A model generated the notes under the pieces. The model was not told the DNA's origin. It ran no database searches and was given only the letters and a program-made list of their open reading frames with translations. A stretch of DNA of 14,211 nt from contig JAIOPA010000021.1 of the NCBI GenBank assembly GCA_021414165.1, forward strand, positions 1 to 14,211, written 5' to 3'. How positions within the stretch are numbered: position 1 is the first letter of the stretch; each line of letters begins with the position of its first letter. The DNA comes from Candidatus Eiseniibacteriota bacterium. Lineage in GTDB: Bacteria > Eisenbacteria > RBG-16-71-46. This document shows, piece by piece, positions 13,646 to 14,211 of this stretch. Position numbers and translations under genes: made by a program.

Positions 13646-13730
13646 GTGAGTGGTTTCCTTTCACGGAGGCGCACACCAGGCCCGTTCTCACGGGTGCGAT
13701 GCCGTCGCTCCGCCGGAAAGAGTTCCGGTA
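13646..13730 (-). promoter_or_regulatory. rpsJ-rplC gap: hairpin plus nested three-part stem
   Basis: This 85-nt gap folds almost completely on paper. A perfect 6-bp hairpin CCGGAA/TTCCGG with a 4-nt loop is at 13713-13718 and 13723-13728. Immediately adjoining it is a nested structure: outer CGGAG/CTCCG (13664-13668 with 13708-13712), middle CGCAC/GTGCG (13670-13674 with 13694-13698) and inner CCGT/ACGG (13682-13685 with 13690-13693). On the mRNA the nested element ends 3 bases before the AAGGA ribosome-binding site of rplC (13656-13660). There is no terminator-like U-run. The pairings are seen directly; a role in ribosomal-protein autoregulation is inference. Confidence 0.5.
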
Positions 13731-14036
<306 letters not shown>

Positions 14037-14046
14037 CTTGGGCCCC

Positions 14047-14211
14047 TTACTCGACGATCTCGGTGACGACGCCGGCGCCGACGGTGCGGCCGCCCTCACG
14101 GATCGCGAAGCGCAGCTCCTTCTCCATCGCGATGGGCGTGATCAGCTCGATCACCATGTCCACGTTGTCGCCCGGCATCACCATCTCGCGGCCTTCCGGA
14201 AGCGTCGCCAC
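14047..14211 (-). CDS. tuf: Elongation factor Tu, C-terminal end (partial)
   Basis: Only the last 54 codons and the stop are in the window; the gene runs off the right edge. The translation contains LPEGREMVMPGDNVDMVIEL, then TPIAMEKELRFAIREGGRTV and ends GAGVVTEIVE, which is the C-terminal beta-barrel domain of EF-Tu. EF-Tu carries aminoacyl-tRNA to the ribosome. Its place directly before rpsJ suggests the rpsL-rpsG-fusA-tuf cluster continues upstream. Whether a second tuf copy exists cannot be seen. Confidence 0.97.
   Translation of the reverse strand: MATLPEGREMVMPGDNVDMVIELITPIAMEKELRFAIREGGRTVGAGVVTEIVE

Overview
The window is one uninterrupted stretch of the conserved ribosomal-protein superoperon (S10, spc and alpha operons fused). 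Every gene lies on the minus strand, so transcription runs from high to low coordinates. It enters in the last 54 codons of tuf (EF-Tu) and leaves in the first codons of rpoA (RNA polymerase alpha). Between them are 29 complete genes: 25 ribosomal proteins, secY, adk, map and infA. No mobile element, CRISPR array, tRNA, rRNA or accessory gene is visible. The DNA is clearly GC-rich, which produces long antisense shadow ORFs that I reject.

Layout in transcription order. S10 part: tuf' - rpsJ - rplC - rplD - rplW - rplB - rpsS - rplV - rpsC - rplP - rpmC - rpsQ (14211 to 8999). spc part: rplN - rplX - rplE - rpsZ - rpsH - rplF - rplR - rpsE - rpmD - rplO - secY - adk - map - infA - rpmJ (8983 to 1540). 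alpha part: rpsM - rpsK - rpsD - rpoA' (1526 to 1). Most junctions are very tight: shared bases at rplR/rplF, rplX/rplN and rplW/rplD, an 11-base overlap at rpsE/rpmD, and gaps of 0 to 17 bases elsewhere, which points to translational coupling. Four gaps are distinctly longer and contain inverted repeats: rpsJ-rplC (85 nt), rplX-rplE (156 nt), rpsZ-rpsH (99 nt) and rpsM-rpsK (59 nt). These are the best places to look for autogenous ribosomal-protein control elements. No gap exceeds 300 bases.

Organism: a free-living-type, GC-rich bacterium that is not a gammaproteobacterium. S4, S14 and L36 all keep their zinc-binding cysteines (C+ forms), adenylate kinase has a zinc-type LID, and secY is followed by adk-map-infA-rpmJ. 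Together with the high GC and an L5 with a Lys/Gly/Ala-rich N-terminal tail, this makes me suspect Gemmatimonadota or a related phylum. That assignment is an impression and not proven by the window.

The genes together make much of the core of both ribosomal subunits (L2, L3, L4, L22, L23 of the large subunit; S3, S10, S14, S19 of the small-subunit head). They also make the membrane translocon pore SecY, the N-terminal methionine-trimming enzyme, the initiation factor IF-1 and the first residues of the RNA polymerase assembly subunit. This is an ordinary core-genome region. I found no new biological system; the items worth a second look are the structured intergenic RNAs, the L5 extension and some unusual starts.
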